From: Bryopsis sp. KO-2023
Lineage: Eukaryota; Chlorophyta; Ulvophyceae; Bryopsidales; Bryopsidaceae
Assembly: GCA_030272585.1 (NCBI GenBank)
Contig: BSYQ01000001.1
Coordinates: forward strand, 3,782,001-3,846,000
Length of the DNA stretch: 64,000 nucleotides
Reading direction: 5' to 3'
This document shows positions 1 to 12,700 of the stretch, one piece after another (position 1 is the stretch's first letter; every line of letters starts with the position of its first letter). Position numbers and translations under genes: made by a program. The notes beneath the pieces are model-generated. The model was not told the origin of the DNA. It did no database searches and saw nothing but the letters and a program-made list of their open reading frames with translations.

Positions 1-353
1 TCTTTCTTCGTGGCCCCCTGTGCAGGCTTGGCTCACCCCAAACACTCTTTTTCACGGATTTGACGGGTGTCAACTGGGGAACGAAATCATACCCAGGTTT
101 TTCGCTCTCTCTTCAATCGTGTTGACCGCGCGAGACAGCGGGGTTGCATGGAGTAATGATCATAAGTCGTTCCGTGTCGAGCTGCGACATAGCGACACGG
201 ACCGCACGTTCCACACGGCCTTATGCGAAGGGGTTGGTTGCGGTGTTGCTTTCCTTGTAGCGACGAAGAGGGCGAGGAGAGCGGTGGGCATCCCGCCGCG
301 ATGGCGACGACAACAGCTCGCAGCATGCCTCGGGCTCTCTCTAGAAGTCGTAG
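1..353. other. left edge, no assignable gene
   Basis: GC-rich stretch open in several frames on both strands. An upstream exon or the promoter of the + strand gene starting near 354 may lie here. A long antisense frame (about 543 down to 87, no in-frame ATG before 326) overlaps the first exon of that gene and competes with it. I cannot assign a product. Confidence 0.3.
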
Positions 354-2054
354 TTTCGAGAGCCACTCGTCGAAGAGCTTTTCGTCAAGAAGAACTCCAG
401 ACCCGGGAAAGTCGTCAAGGAAAGCTCTAAAGATGTCGCTGGTAGGTGGGTCTTGGAAGGCCAGCCGCTCGATGTCGGTCAGTGCATCGAAAAATGTGGG
501 AAACAGAACATCTCGCAGCAGAACGCAAGCACACGCGCGTCATTACAAAGACGTCAAATGAAAGTCGTCAGAAATACTTTTTGGATCGATGCGGGGATGC
601 AAAATAGAGGAAAGTAAGGTTGATGTTTGACATTGGATTATCTGCTGTCCTCAATTTCAGAATGATCGGGAGCGCATTCTTCAATTGGTTCAAAAATCGC
701 ATCATGACAGGTACAGATTGATACCCAGAGCCCAACCATCATCAAATTCAAAAGAGCTTGTTTTTCATTGGAGTTGGCATGAAGTTTCTGCATGTCAGAC
801 TTCGAGGAACAGTAGCACTCCCACTCTTCTCCAGTGCTTTCCGGCTGAATTTTCAGTGGATCGATTGTCTTTGGGGTGGGGGCCTTAATTTGGTGTAACT
901 TGATCGTCTCTGTTTATGGGAAGTCAGTGGTCCAGCCCGTTGGACGAAGATGCATTGAGCAACATCAGTTTCGAAGATGTACAAGTCCCAATGGGGACAA
1001 AGGCCCCCTATGTGCCAGTGTGTAAGGTAAGAAAAATACCAAAAACAATCCAAAAAACAAGCTACAATAAAACAACACAAACCTCAGTGGCCTGGGTGCC
1101 CTCCCAAAGAATATGGCAATACGGAAAGTTGTTGCGGACCGGTGTTTTTATCATTGCTCTACGACAGCCATCGAATCAGCCACAGGTTTTTTTCCTTTCC
1201 TATTCCACCACACTGCGATTGTTGTTTTTCAAAGAAGCTGCAGTTTCCTAGGATCAAGATGCTTTCCAAGTTCCAGTCTGGTCGTTGAGGGCGATGGTTA
1301 CTCGAAGCAGAGCGAGAAATATGCAAATGAGAAGGAGTGGCCACCATCTGATGTCCATGTCAGGTGAAATATAATGACAATAAATGATGCAAATATCATC
1401 TTTTTGTTGATGTTGGATGAGAGAGAGGGGGGGGGGGCGAGTGAAAACAGAACATGCAAAAACCACTTCTATGCACCCCTCTTTCTGACAAGATTTGCAC
1501 TGTCGATCTCCACAGCGGCGAGCAGCCCCTTTCCGCTGAATTCTTGAATTATAGTCTCTACTGTAGGGAGGATTCCAAAACTCCAGCACTGTGAATGAAC
1601 TTTTCTCAGTTTGGCTGTCCATAATATATTTCCTGGGTTCGCTTCCTCAAGCTGAACGTGAGGCTCTGCCAGGATACCAGCAAGTTTTTGCATATTGACG
1701 ATTGGATTGGGGTTAGGATGGCCCCCCAGCGTTCCAAAAAAAATTTCGAGGGTTGAAAACAAACACCTGAAAATGCAATCCACAGGGCGAGAGAAAATAA
1801 GATCCCAAAATGCCAGCAAGTCACGAAGAGAACAGCAGTGGATTCTCGCTCAAGCAATCGTGGCAAAGTATGCAAAAGATGAGGATGAAAGCAACACCGA
1901 GTGGAGAAACAGCTGCTGCAAGTCGATGCCAGTCAGGCAATCTCAGCTGGGGGACAACAGCACGCAGAGCCAAGGTGGTGTGGAGTTGGGCTTCAGGCGA
2001 TCGGTTTCTGAGAGGATTTCGATGAAAGGTGGGGCATCTGGATCCCATTGGTGA
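354..2054 (+). CDS. unrecognised multi-exon protein (5' end and last exons unresolved)
   Basis: I do not recognise this protein. Six exons join in consistent phase: 354-613, 661-710, 785-875, 924-1026, 1088-1185 and 1244-1363, with GT donors and AG acceptors and introns of 47-74 nt. The first exon follows a TAG acceptor and has no ATG before 558, so a start at 558 or an upstream exon is possible. The product is polar, with several Cys residues (CKWPGCPP, ESCCGP). Coding-like blocks continue downstream: around 1498-1594 (ICTVDLHSGEQPL), 1654-1713 (LCQDTSKFLHIDDWIG) and an open frame reaching a stop near 2054. I could not phase these onto the earlier exons, so the 3' end is tentative. The antisense strand is also open over 87-543 and 1469-1819. 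The + reading is preferred because its exon phases agree. Confidence 0.4.
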
Positions 2055-2634
2055 CTGTTTGTTTGTTTTCGTTTATTTCTTTTCCTTTTGATTGCTTTAC
2101 AACTGCGTTGAGCAGCACACAGACGTGCCGTCAAATCCTTAATTTGAGCGCAATTGTGTTTTTTTGTGTGGCTTTGTCATGCCTGGATAACACTCGCAAA
2201 TGTTGCTTACTATAATTAAACACCTTAATCAAATAGCTTTGGACTCCGACCTCCAATTAGAGGCAAGAATATATGCAAGAATGCATCGGTAGGTTATACA
2301 CGACACTTCACAGGCATTGAATGGTTGCTCAGGTGGATCTCGTGCGGATGAAGCAGCACCTCTCCAACAAATGTCGATTGAGCACAAATGCACCAAGATG
2401 GAAGAAATCCAAATGCCCGAGATAGTGTGACGGTCGACGAAACGAAACCATCATTCAACAATATTGCGTGTCATGCAATGCATCTGATGTCTTGGGAGAA
2501 GGCAAACAAAAGGGGGGGGGGGGATGTGCGAGGTCAAACGAACTTTTTTGAATGAAGTACCAGCGAATTTGTTTAAAAAATTAAGATATGATTTTTGTGA
2601 TGCTACCCGAAAGAGGACACGAAAAATCTCCTGT
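2055..2634. other. intergenic, convergent gene ends
   Basis: AT-rich sequence between the 3' end of the + strand unknown gene and the 3' end of the - strand LRR gene. It holds a G-run near 2512-2523. No exon-like frame with splice sites was seen. Confidence 0.5.
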
Positions 2635-4370
2635 TCATTCAACATCAACCAATGCCACCTTGACTTCCCCATCTACTTCGTAGGGTTCGATATCGATCAC
2701 CAGGGGCCTATCATCTTGCTGAAACCTTTCCAAAAGAGTCATGAACGTTTCGCAAGAAATGGGACCGAATGAATTGCCCCACACAAAGAAAATGCTCAAA
2801 TTAGCACTGACATGGAGGGCATTGGCCAGAGCGATCAGGCCAGGCTCTCCGATTCTGTTGTTTCTCACGTCCAGAAACCTCAGGAGTGTGCTGTAAGGCA
2901 CACACTCGGCGAGTGCAGTGGCTCCACTACTTCCCAGTTGATTGGCTGCAAGGTTTAGAGATTCGATGTTTTGACACTCCTTCAGCATTCGTTCCAATGT
3001 GGGTCCTGTGGATAGCATGAATATGAGCTTCCATGCGTGCCCCTTGAACAAGTTTCAAGCATCTAACCATTTGAAAGGATTGCCATGCTTCATTGGATAG
3101 ACATGTGTGTACGATTGGTGGAAAATGGCTGGCATTTCGATGATTCCTCCTACCCGAAAATCCAGAAAGCCGGTTTCCATGTAGGTCGAGTTCACAGATG
3201 GACGAATTCTTGGTCAATCCGGTGGCTACGATCGTCTCAAATTCGGCATCCACCATCCCAAACTGGGCAAGGTTCAAATTCTTCAACTTGCAATTCGATG
3301 CCAACATATTGGCCAAGTGGTTTGCCACCACATCCTGGGGACCTTTCAGCAATGGCCTTTCCAAGCTCAAAACCTCCACGTTGGAACGATTTTCGGCCAG
3401 AGCACAGCAAATCGAAATGATTCCTTTGGCAGCCATCCCTGTGTTGCCCAAATCCACAAGTTTCAGATTGGTGTTTTGCTTCAGCATTTCTGCCACCGCA
3501 ATGGCGCCATCGTCCCCAATGGGGTTTCCATTCAGGGAAATCATCTCGACCGCATTGGAGCCATCATACCCAGCTGGCACCGTAAGAATGGTGGATAGAG
3601 TCTTAGCCCCAACAGCGGTGATGTCATTTCCAGCTAGGTTTATGCACTTGAGGGTTTTGTTGATCTGCCAAACAAAAGGGATTCGAAATCAGAGTGATGC
3701 TCCTACTCCATGGGATGGAGGTCAGAACAAACAACGACAAGGGAGCTCATGATTGGATTTTGATCGCTTCATGGCAAGCATTGTGATGCCAAAAGCACCT
3801 TGAGGAGATGTGCAATGCTCTGAGCGCCAGAATCGTCCATAAAGTTATAGGAAAGATCCAAATGAACGATGTGGGTATCATCCAACAAGCTCTCTGCCAG
3901 GGCACATATCTTCCCCAGAACAAAGCAAAATCAGGACTCGATGCATGCACCGAGCAGCAACGATTGGAAATATTAACCAACACAATCATACTGATGCCCA
4001 AAAATGTACTTTTTGATAAGCATAAGAATCGTTAATGTGAAAAGGTGGGGTGTGCTGAAGACCTGCATGCCATCGAGACGATTGTTGAACAGTTCTTTGC
4101 AACTCCCGCAGAGGATCAATTCAGTTTGCTCCCTGCAATGATATGGGTGGGGTGTCAGACTGCATGCTGGCAGGAGGAAATGATTGAGAAGTTTGATTGC
4201 CAAAAAAAAAAACCCAATCGCGAGTCGCATGTGCCAGTTACGTATGGTCGTTACCCGTCACGCGATTGGTTGTCGAACAGCTTCAACGCTGCTGGCGATG
4301 GGTCGATGGCCAAATCGGCACACTTGGTTTCGTATGTGCTTCTCAGGGCTGCGATCGTCTCATTCGTCAT
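2635..4370 (-). CDS. leucine-rich repeat protein, ribonuclease-inhibitor type
   Basis: Five exons on the minus strand join in frame: 4370-4255 (ATG start), 4132-4063, 3909-3799, 3664-3154 and 3005-2635 (TGA). The product is about 293 aa. It is built of repeats of the RNI/NLRC3 kind, seen as HLDLSYNFMDDSGAQSIA, INLAGNDITAVGAKTL, ISLNGNPIGDDGAIAVA, LDLHGNRLSG, LNLAANQLGSSGATALA and LDVRNNRIGEPGLIALA. Such repeats form a curved alpha/beta protein-binding scaffold. No kinase, NACHT or F-box domain is visible and there is no signal peptide or membrane segment, so it is probably a soluble cytosolic adaptor. It lies downstream of SEC13 on the same strand. The fold call is secure; the partner and role are unknown. 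Confidence 0.85.
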
Positions 4371-4750
4371 TGTTGAGCGATCGTTTTCTTGGGAACAAAT
4401 CTTCTAAAAGAACCCACCGCTGCTTGGTATTTTCGCGTTCAGTCTACTTTTCTGGACAATCTGGCCGCATTCAAACTTCCAAAGGAAAAAAAAGGAGAGA
4501 TTGCTGACATGCACAGAATTTCACACAGCCAGCATCTTGACAACATCCCAGTCTATCTTCTCTCTTATTGGCCTTGACCCCAAACACCACTACCCACATC
4601 CATTAATTCCGTATCTTTCACCTCCAGCAATCATACCAGTGGACCCCCCCCCCCCCCCCAACTTCCCCCAAAAAATCGAAAACACCCCCTCTTAGAAACC
4701 AAAAAGAACCCAATTTTTCCTACTTTGTTGCTCAAACACTGTTGGGTGGG
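4371..4750. other. intergenic between SEC13 end and LRR start
   Basis: About 380 bp holding the 3' flank of SEC13 and the promoter of the LRR gene, both on the minus strand. A run of 16 C on the + strand (4644-4659, G in the sense direction of SEC13) lies about 92 bp past the SEC13 stop. No further exon seen. Confidence 0.5.
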
Positions 4751-6830
4751 CTATTGAGTGACTTGCTGCCATTGGCCGCCAGTGACCTCCTTCCACAAGG
4801 TTATGTTGTTGGATGCATCCGCCACAGCGAGAATGTTTCCAGTGATCGACCACGATAATCGCCACACCGGACTTCCGAAATCTTTGACCAGCTTCTTGTC
4901 CCAACCGCCTCCGCTCTTTTCTCTCCACACAAACACCTGCATCCACAAAGGCCATAATCTCAACGCTGGAAATTTTTGTCTCATAAATTGACATGATGAG
5001 TCCAAAGGGCACAATTGCACCCCGAACAACAATTATCGAACAATCAATGAATTGCTGTTTCAGAAAACGAACTTGGTATAGGCAAACAAAGAGACAAATA
5101 CCATCACATGAACCCCAACTCGAAATTTCCAGTGCTATTTCTTGGGGGGAGAGGGGCAGGAAACTCCCTCCCCCCTGACATCGTTTCTATTTTCAATAAA
5201 ATAAAAGCAACAACAGAGATATGTGCAAGATTTTGGGTGGACCACCCTCCCCCCCCTCACCTTTCCATCTTGACCAGCACTCGCAATGGAATTCTCTGGA
5301 AGGCCTTGGTTAGGGGCCCACGCAACGTCCAGAACCCAGTCAGCATGCTCTTGCAATCTCCTGTCCAATGCCCATGTTCCATTATTACAAGCGTAGGTCT
5401 GGGACAAACACCATACAAATCCCCTCATGGAAAATTTACGACGAGAAGGGCCTTCACCCCACACTGAATTGGGTTACTCCGCCAAATCCCAAAGATCAAA
5501 AACTTTACACTCGGAAAACAGATGCGTGCGCGCTCGTTTTCCCGCAGTACCTTTACAGTGTTGTCGCAGCCTCCCACAGCAAATCTCTTCACCGGTTGAC
5601 CAGGGGCTTTTTCGGATATCAAGGCACCAGGTGGGGGTGCAGGAGCCCAACTGATCGAAGTGCATCCAACGGGATCAACTGATGAGATCTGAAACAGCAC
5701 AAAGCCATTCAAAAAAATAAATACAATTCTGCGCATCTCAATAAGAAAATATATTAAAAAAAATGTAAAACACAAGAGCCCATCCACCCTTGTTTTTCTC
5801 CAACCCAATGTTGCAGCTGGACAACTGATCTGATCGCATGCATTTTCCATTAGAAAGAACACGTGTAATTCAAAAAAAAAAAGCTCATCATGCAAGCGTA
5901 GAAAGGGATTTTTTTTTGCTTATTCAGCGATGTTGATGGGAAGTTTTGTGTGTCGAGATGTTGGCTTCGCTTTAACAACAAAAAAAACACCGTTCTGCTT
6001 TTTTGATGTGTATAAACTGATGGTTCGATGGTCACCTTGCTGTCTGCCCAAGTTCCATCCTGTTGTTGCTCGATGATGGAAACCGATCCATCGGAGGAAG
6101 CACATGCCAAAACAGCACCAGCCTCATAAGGGGCCCACGCAACACCGTTCACCGAGGCGGTGTGCAATGTGGGGGAGCTCTGATATACCTAAAAACCAGG
6201 AAAAACGTTGTTCTGCATTTAAAGGCCTTTTTTGGAGGATTGCATTCTTTATTTCGAGTTGCGACCTGAGTTGTTTTCTTTCGTATGTCTGCAGAAAGAC
6301 AGGACCATTTGTGCTTTAGCAAACAAAGCAAGTAGATGTTGCTCCATCATTCTCTAGCTAATTCTCTTCTAGTTTCTGGTCATTGTTCAATTAGAATGCT
6401 TTTGTTAATGGACACCACATTCGCTTCCAAAAACTCATTTTTTTTGTGGAGCATGCTTGCACTGCAATCCAAAAACCAGGGAAAAGAAAAGGATACATGT
6501 TCCACTTTAACAGAACCTGCTCAAGGTCAGGTAAGTATGGGGTACCTGACTGAAACCCCCATCCGATTCCTTCCATATTATAACGGTGTTGTCGAACGAA
6601 CACGACGCAAGCATGCTTCCAAATTTAGGATGCGCCCAAGCAACCTGCCAGACGGGACCTCGATGTCCCTCGAGATTAGCGAGCAGTGCGGGCTGATCCC
6701 CGGCGACGTCGAAAACTTTGAGCGTTCCATCCGACGAGCACGTGGCAATCCGTCGACTATAGTAGTCCAGTTGTGTGTCGTGCACCATGTCCTGGTGACC
6801 GGAGTCGAAGTTCTGAAGCAAGGTGGTCAT
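4751..6830 (-). CDS. SEC13: COPII coat / nuclear pore WD40 protein SEC13
   Basis: SEC13 pairs with SEC31 in the outer COPII cage at ER exit sites and is also part of the Nup84/Nup107 pore complex and the SEA/GATOR2 complex. Five exons, all joined in phase 0: 6830-6546, 6188-6036, 5688-5551, 5398-5261 and 4936-4751. The product is 299 aa, close to the usual 300-320 aa. The N-terminus carries the family signature ([20 protein letters not shown]). Six WD repeats follow, with [35 protein letters not shown] and [14 protein letters not shown] matching animal and yeast SEC13 positions. The open sixth blade is normally completed by a SEC31 or Nup strand. The exon 3/4 junction at a phase 0 donor (5551) is slightly less certain because the expected Trp of that blade is not present. 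Confidence 0.95.
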
Positions 6831-7366
6831 CTTTTAAAGCAGATTTTTTTTGTCAGGTGGGCGTGTCGAGCAAAACGTATGACGCTCGAAGAAGAGTGAA
6901 ACGCGCAACTCTCGAGAAAAACGCAAGTTGGTTTCGATTGATTTTCTTGTACTGGCTGCGTCTTGCAGTGGAATCTATTTTTGGATGTTATTAAAGCTGG
7001 AGCCTGATTTTCTTGAGTGCAGCATTTTTTTTTGTCTTCCTTTTTGGAGCTTGATGGACACGTCGCAGGTTCTTCAGCTTTCCGTTGATGAGGGAAGGAG
7101 GCGACACAAAGGAAAAATGTCATGGACGGATGTTCGGGGGCCTCGACGAAAGTATCCATGCACATGTGGTTTTTCTTGGTTGTAGTTTTGAATTTGGGCT
7201 TGGAGGGGTGACCCGGTGATGGAGAACTGTCATCGTACTTCAAGTGGTCACCAATATTCTTTTGACAGTGGTACCCTCTCAGGGGAATTACTATTACAGG
7301 CAGGACATGGTCCAAGGTGGACATTGGACATTGTGCGCCAGGCATGACAAAATAAAACTCTCTTCA
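6831..7366. other. intergenic, SEC13 promoter side and J-protein 3' flank
   Basis: About 540 bp between the SEC13 start and the stop of the J-protein gene, both on the minus strand. No frame with conserved sequence or paired splice sites was seen. AT-rich with poly-T runs. Confidence 0.5.
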
Positions 7367-9711
7367 TCAAAGCCCCAAATCACTTTTCATTTTCCTGAGC
7401 ATATCCTCGATGTCGTCCTCTGGACTCTTCCTCGTTTCAGGCTCCGGCCTTCTAAGTAATTTGCATCAATACACACAGCCATCAAAGTACGAAACAGCAA
7501 CATGAGGATGCACCACACGAGAGGACCTTACCTGTACTTGGCCTCTTGCTCTCTCCTCGACTCATTGGTTGAAGTCGAAGAACCAGATTTAGCACCACTC
7601 GCTGAAGGACGTGATTTAGCGCCACCCCCTGAGTCGTCCTCAATGCCAATACCTTGCTCAAGAAACTCAACGAATTCCTGGGCAGTCGAAACAAATCGAC
7701 AGATAATGAGGTCAAGGCAAATGGAATCATGCAGAGAGCACTTTCACCCCAGAGATGTCCTCACCAAACCCAGATCCTCCAGCTCTGCCCACAGACTTTT
7801 CGGCTTGCCCGACTTGCTCTGCTTTTCCCATTCTGCAAAGTCCTTCTCTAGATCGTTGAAGAAATCATCCTGTTTATCAAAAACACCGTTATTTTCCATT
7901 TCAACACACTCTGTTTCTTGCACTGCCCGATGCAGTAGGGAAAACTTAGCAAATCAAATCCGACCAGGCTTGAGAATTGAATGCATGCATTCACAAACGT
8001 ACAAATCCGTAGAACTCGGCGTCCTTGGTCTTGTATGATTTTCCCTGAGCGGGTTGTCCCCAGTCAAAACCACTGCTAGTGTCAGAAGAGCTCCAAGAAT
8101 CAAACCCTCCCTACGCACTATCACAAAGTGAATGAATAAAGAAGGCAGCAGTTTGAAAGCAGAAAGAAACCTCCAAAGAGTTCGAAAAATTACAAAAAAA
8201 TGAACCACGCAGCCACCCACCATTCTCATCTGCACGTCGTACTTCCTTCTGGATTCAGCATCAGACAATGTGGTGTATGCATTTTTGGCCTCCATAAATT
8301 TCTGTTGAGCTCCAGGCTTCGCTCGTATATGGCAATGAACAAATGTCAGCCAAAGGTGATAGACTCTGTGCTAAAAGAACCATTCAAAATCGAAACAGCC
8401 AGGTTATGCATACCTCCTTGTTGACATCTGGATGCAGCTTCAGAGCTTTCTTCTTGAACGCCGACTTCAATTCTTTGGTGGAGGCTGTTTTTGAAACCCC
8501 AAGGACATCATACAGACCTGTGCGAAGCAAGACAAAAAAAAGAAAACAAACTGCCTGCAGTTAACCCATTTGTTTCCATTTCCTCGTTGATACAGTCGCG
8601 ATATCCTCATCGACAGGCTCATGGTTCAAAAAGTGTGAAATTCGATGCATTCATGAAATCTAACTAATGCTGTATCTGCTTTGCACTCTTTGCTTTGCTG
8701 ATCAGCTGAAAACGACTTGCTATCTTCTGACAACAAATATGATTTTCGGGCATGCGTAAGATGCTGCATCGATTCCAAGACATGATATGATGCATCAGAA
8801 AATGCCGACCCCCAAATTATCACATTTGATCATCCTATCGAAATACATACTCTTAGCAGCTTTACACACCAAGCATCCACGTCTGCCTCTTGATGCCCTT
8901 GAGTTCCCCCCTTCGCTTAATTTCAATCTCTGCAAAGGTGGTGGTCGAATCCTCCGTGTAACCAACCCATGCGAATGTATCCTGGGAAATGTTTTTACCA
9001 TATCAATCACTTATTTCTGTCAGAAGCAAGTGAAGCAGCTTCCCAACAGACACCAAGTCCAAGTTTCCAGAAAACCTCTCTTTAATTCATTGACAGCTCA
9101 CCCTTGTATCCTGGAGGCCCTGTGCATCACAGCCCGACCTGTTGGCGAATCAACCGTGCACGCCGAGTCGAGGCAAGCCTGACACGGGGGGATTCGATCG
9201 GGGTGGTGTGTATCGGAATGTGCGTGTTTGTGTGCAGGAGTGAAATGATGCAACTGAAGTCCTACTGCAGTCAGTCGGGCTGGGAAGGGGCCCATGTGAT
9301 TTCGTTTTTTTTGTGCATGTCTAAAATTACATGATTCAATCTGGTGTAAAACGTTTTTTTTCTTGTGCTGGATTGCATGCAAGGATACTGTCTGAGTGCT
9401 GACAACTTGACAGCCTTTCAATTGGAACCCTGACTTTTGTTTTCACTTGAGAAAACCAGATGAACTTCAGAAACATTTCGGTTGGTGGGGCAATTCTGGC
9501 TTGGATGCGATCATCCTGTTCCACAAATACGGGACTCTCCACATGGATCTGTGCTGGGGAAACCTGCGATAACAGCTTGAGGAGGGAATGCGGTGATTTG
9601 GAGTGCAGAAGGCGATGTCGGTGGGAGACGATGAGCACGTGGTGAGGATACACCAGTGGCGGTAGCCCCCACGACAGGTTGGACATGAAGGGCTGTAACA
9701 CGCACCACCAC
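7367..9711 (-). CDS. plastid-type J-domain (DnaJ) protein, DJC73-like
   Basis: J proteins stimulate the ATPase of Hsp70. Well-supported exons are 8981-8870, 8517-8414, 8316-8221, 8110-8003, 7869-7765, 7677-7532 and 7451-7367 (TGA), all joining in phase. The J domain reads LYDVLGVSK, then the HPD motif ([10 protein letters not shown]), then [14 protein letters not shown]. Downstream come [13 protein letters not shown], an acidic [19 protein letters not shown] segment and [21 protein letters not shown], which match the C-terminal half of plant plastid J proteins such as At5g59610. The tail ends [16 protein letters not shown]. The 5' end is unresolved. A transit-peptide-like exon starts with ATG at 9711 ([15 protein letters not shown]) and a short exon may lie at 9178-9102, but their phases do not join cleanly to 8981. 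Plastid location is inference. Confidence 0.8.
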
Positions 9712-9766
9712 TTGGGGTTGCGAGAGTTTGTTTCGCGTTGTGGAAAAACTCAGCTCCCGTCGCTGA
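9712..9766. promoter_or_regulatory. possible compact divergent promoter
   Basis: The J-protein gene (possible ATG at 9711, minus) and the helicase gene (open frame from 9767, plus) diverge across about 55 bp. Neither transcript start is fixed, so this is inference from gene orientation only. Confidence 0.3.
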
Positions 9767-12700
9767 TTCTCCTTCTTCTCAAGAGAATCGCCGCCATTTG
9801 CATTAAGATTTTCACGTTACGGCATCCCTGTAACTTCCCGATCAAAAAATATCGCCCGCGATTCTCAAGCTCACGCTCATTTCACCAAATCGTATGATTG
9901 GTTTGCTCCCTGTGAAGAAGAAATCCAACCTCGAGAGTGGCGTTTTCCTGTTCAGAATTTTTTCAACCCAGAATGGAGGAGGAAAAAGCTGCTGGAAATC
10001 AAGAAGGCGAAATCTGCCAAGCAGAAGGAGCTGTCTGTGAACCTGGATGTGATCAACACCCTGATCATGGGGCTCAAGCGATCCACTGAACCTCAAATTG
10101 AGCTTCAATACTACAACAAACATGATGCAGAAGCCATTAAGAATCTGGGGATCCGACATGGCCTGTTCAGGTGTTGCCCCTTTAACCAAAACCTGCACCA
10201 TAACCTGCACCATCTGTACGAGCGATCAGCAGCTCCCTTCGTTCAATATCCTAAAACACCCGAAATATATCACGTGGATTCCATTTCTTGAATTGGTTTC
10301 ATTGGGTTGAAGAAAATAAGGCAGGGATGGATCGACTGTTGTTCGTCTTTTTTTTTTCCAAGCGAGATGTATGGATCTGGAAAGCTTCGAACGGTGGTGG
10401 TCAGCAAGAGTGAGCTTCCAGTGTATTTATCCAAATATGATCCAAAATCGCCGGAGGAGGATTGGGTGGAAATGAGCGAGGAAACTCGAGATGCCGTTCA
10501 GAATGCTTTGAATGTCATGTCCAATCCTTACACCAGACACCTTTACAGCGGATCCAGATCAGGTGGAGGTCATTCTGGATATCCTTCTCAAAACAGTTCA
10601 CAGAGTAGTAGTTGCTTTCAGATGAAGTTAATAAAACAACAGTGGATTCGAAGTTTTCATTAGAGCATGTCGAGCCCCACAAAGAAGTGCTGAGAGTTAA
10701 TTCTGCTGCCAAGTTGGTAAAAAAAAGAGTAAGAGGTGCTGAATGATCGGTAGGGAGTACAGCTGGCCAAGAAAGGGGTTGACCGGTGATTCTCCCTAAG
10801 TGATATGCTACTTTGGGGGGGGTTTGATATGTTGAGTTGGTTTGGTTGGTGTTTACAGAGTACAGCTATGTCGACTCCGTGGTGGAAACCGAGACATCAG
10901 GTCAGTCCATTCATTGTTAAAATGGAGCATGAGTATGTTTGTCATACGATATTAAATGGAAACGCTGTGAGAGGAGGTCCACAAGGGTGGATGACTAAGA
11001 AAAATGCTTGTTTTTGGCCAGAATATCGACCGATGCTGTTGGATCCAGTGGAAGCGGCCAGAGAAAATGCTCGTTTGAAACAGTGCCAAGAGTCTCAGCA
11101 AAGAAGGCCGGCTGTGCAAGAGTTGGCTCGATTCAGACAGAAACTGCCCACTCACAAAGCAAGGAGGGAATTGCTGCAGAAAATTTCCACCAATCCAGTA
11201 CGTATAGACTCGATATATTGCCAGACAGTTTTTTTAGCGAGTCAAACTTCAATTAGATCACTGCCTGCAGCCCCAATGAATTGTTTTCTTAAAACTAATG
11301 TTGGAAACAATCGTCGGAGTGTTGGTCCAGGTTCTGGTGATTTCTGGTGAGACTGGATGCGGAAAAACAACCCAATTGCCTCAGTACATTCTTGAAAGCG
11401 AGATCAGCGATGGCCGGGGCTACACTTGCAGCATTATTTGCACCCAGCCTCGCCGAATTTCGGCAATATCTGTGGCTCAGAGGGTTTCTCAAGAAAGGGG
11501 AGAAAGAGTGGGGGAAACCGTCGGGTACCAAATCAGATTGGAATGCGAAAAATCCCAAGACACGAGGCTGCTCTTTTGTACCACAGGTGAACTTCTTTTT
11601 TATCCTGAATCGGCTCAGGTTCAGATTTCCTGCAATTACAATGAGATATGCATATCTGGAGAAAAAAACTAATCGCATGCATGTGGTAGCGATTGAAATT
11701 TGTCCAAAATCTTTAGTGATTCGTTTTTCCCTTCCAATTTGCGGATTGCTATTTTTTTGAGGAGGTATACATCCTTTCAACGATGCATTATTTTTTGTTG
11801 ATAAACTGTCCTGCGGGGTGTTGAGTGTCTGTATTTCGTTGTTGTCGTTTTTTTCCTCTTGTAGGGGTGTTGCTGCGAAGGTTGATAAACGACCCCCTTC
11901 TTCAAGATGTCAGTCATGTGATCGTGGACGAAATCCACGAGAGGGGGATGAACGAGGATTTCTTGTTGATCATTTTGAAGGATTTAATTCAAAAAAGGAA
12001 CGACCTCCGGTTGGTGCTGATGAGTGCGACAATGAATGCCGAACTTTTTGCTAGCTATTTTCATGGAGCGCCGACCATGCACATTCCAGGATTCACGTAT
12101 CCAGTGGAGGACTTGCACCTCGAAGATATTCTGATCAAAACAGGTATTTTTCTCCGAATAGTCCGTTTTTTTTTGGTTTTTTTTCTTGCTTTTTTCCCTT
12201 TACTGAAATCCTCATGGACATTTTTTGTCCTTCAAGAAAATTACGATGAATCAAACATTTATGGGCCCCTTTTGGTTTGTCAATCCGAGTTTTTTTTTTT
12301 TTTTGTATCGAGGGACACTGGCTGTATGACTTTTATCTGAAGCCTCTTTCGAATTCTGGGTGGGTGGGTTTTTGTCATTACTCGCAAACGTTTTCAGATT
12401 TCTTAATTTCCTTTCATCAAAGGTATAAGTTTGCCATGTCCAATCGGCATCAAGAATTTGGAGCCTGGAGCGGCGACCGGTGGCTATGTTCCTGAAGAGA
12501 GTGAAGCAAAAGGAAATTCCACTGTGTTTGACTCGCTCAGGGCATGGACTCTCCCTGGGAACTTTGGGGTGAGAAAATACCATCACTCAAAAACCTTTGT
12601 AAATTGAATTGATTTGTTTTAAATAGTATTATTTTGAAAGAAGCTTCTTGTTTTCTGGTTCACAACTTCCCAAAAAAGACAGGGAAAAAAACAGTGCAAA

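Noticed and set aside
87..543. Minus-strand open frame reading like an alpha-helical protein
   Set aside because: No in-frame start before 326 and no splice partners found. The + strand exon 354-613 joins in phase with several others, so this is treated as a shadow, with some doubt.
1252..1288. Alternative last exon of the first gene (acceptor CCTAG at 1250-1251, stop at 1288)
   Set aside because: The acceptor at 1241-1243 gives a longer open exon to 1363 ending at a donor, in the same phase, so the early stop is less likely.
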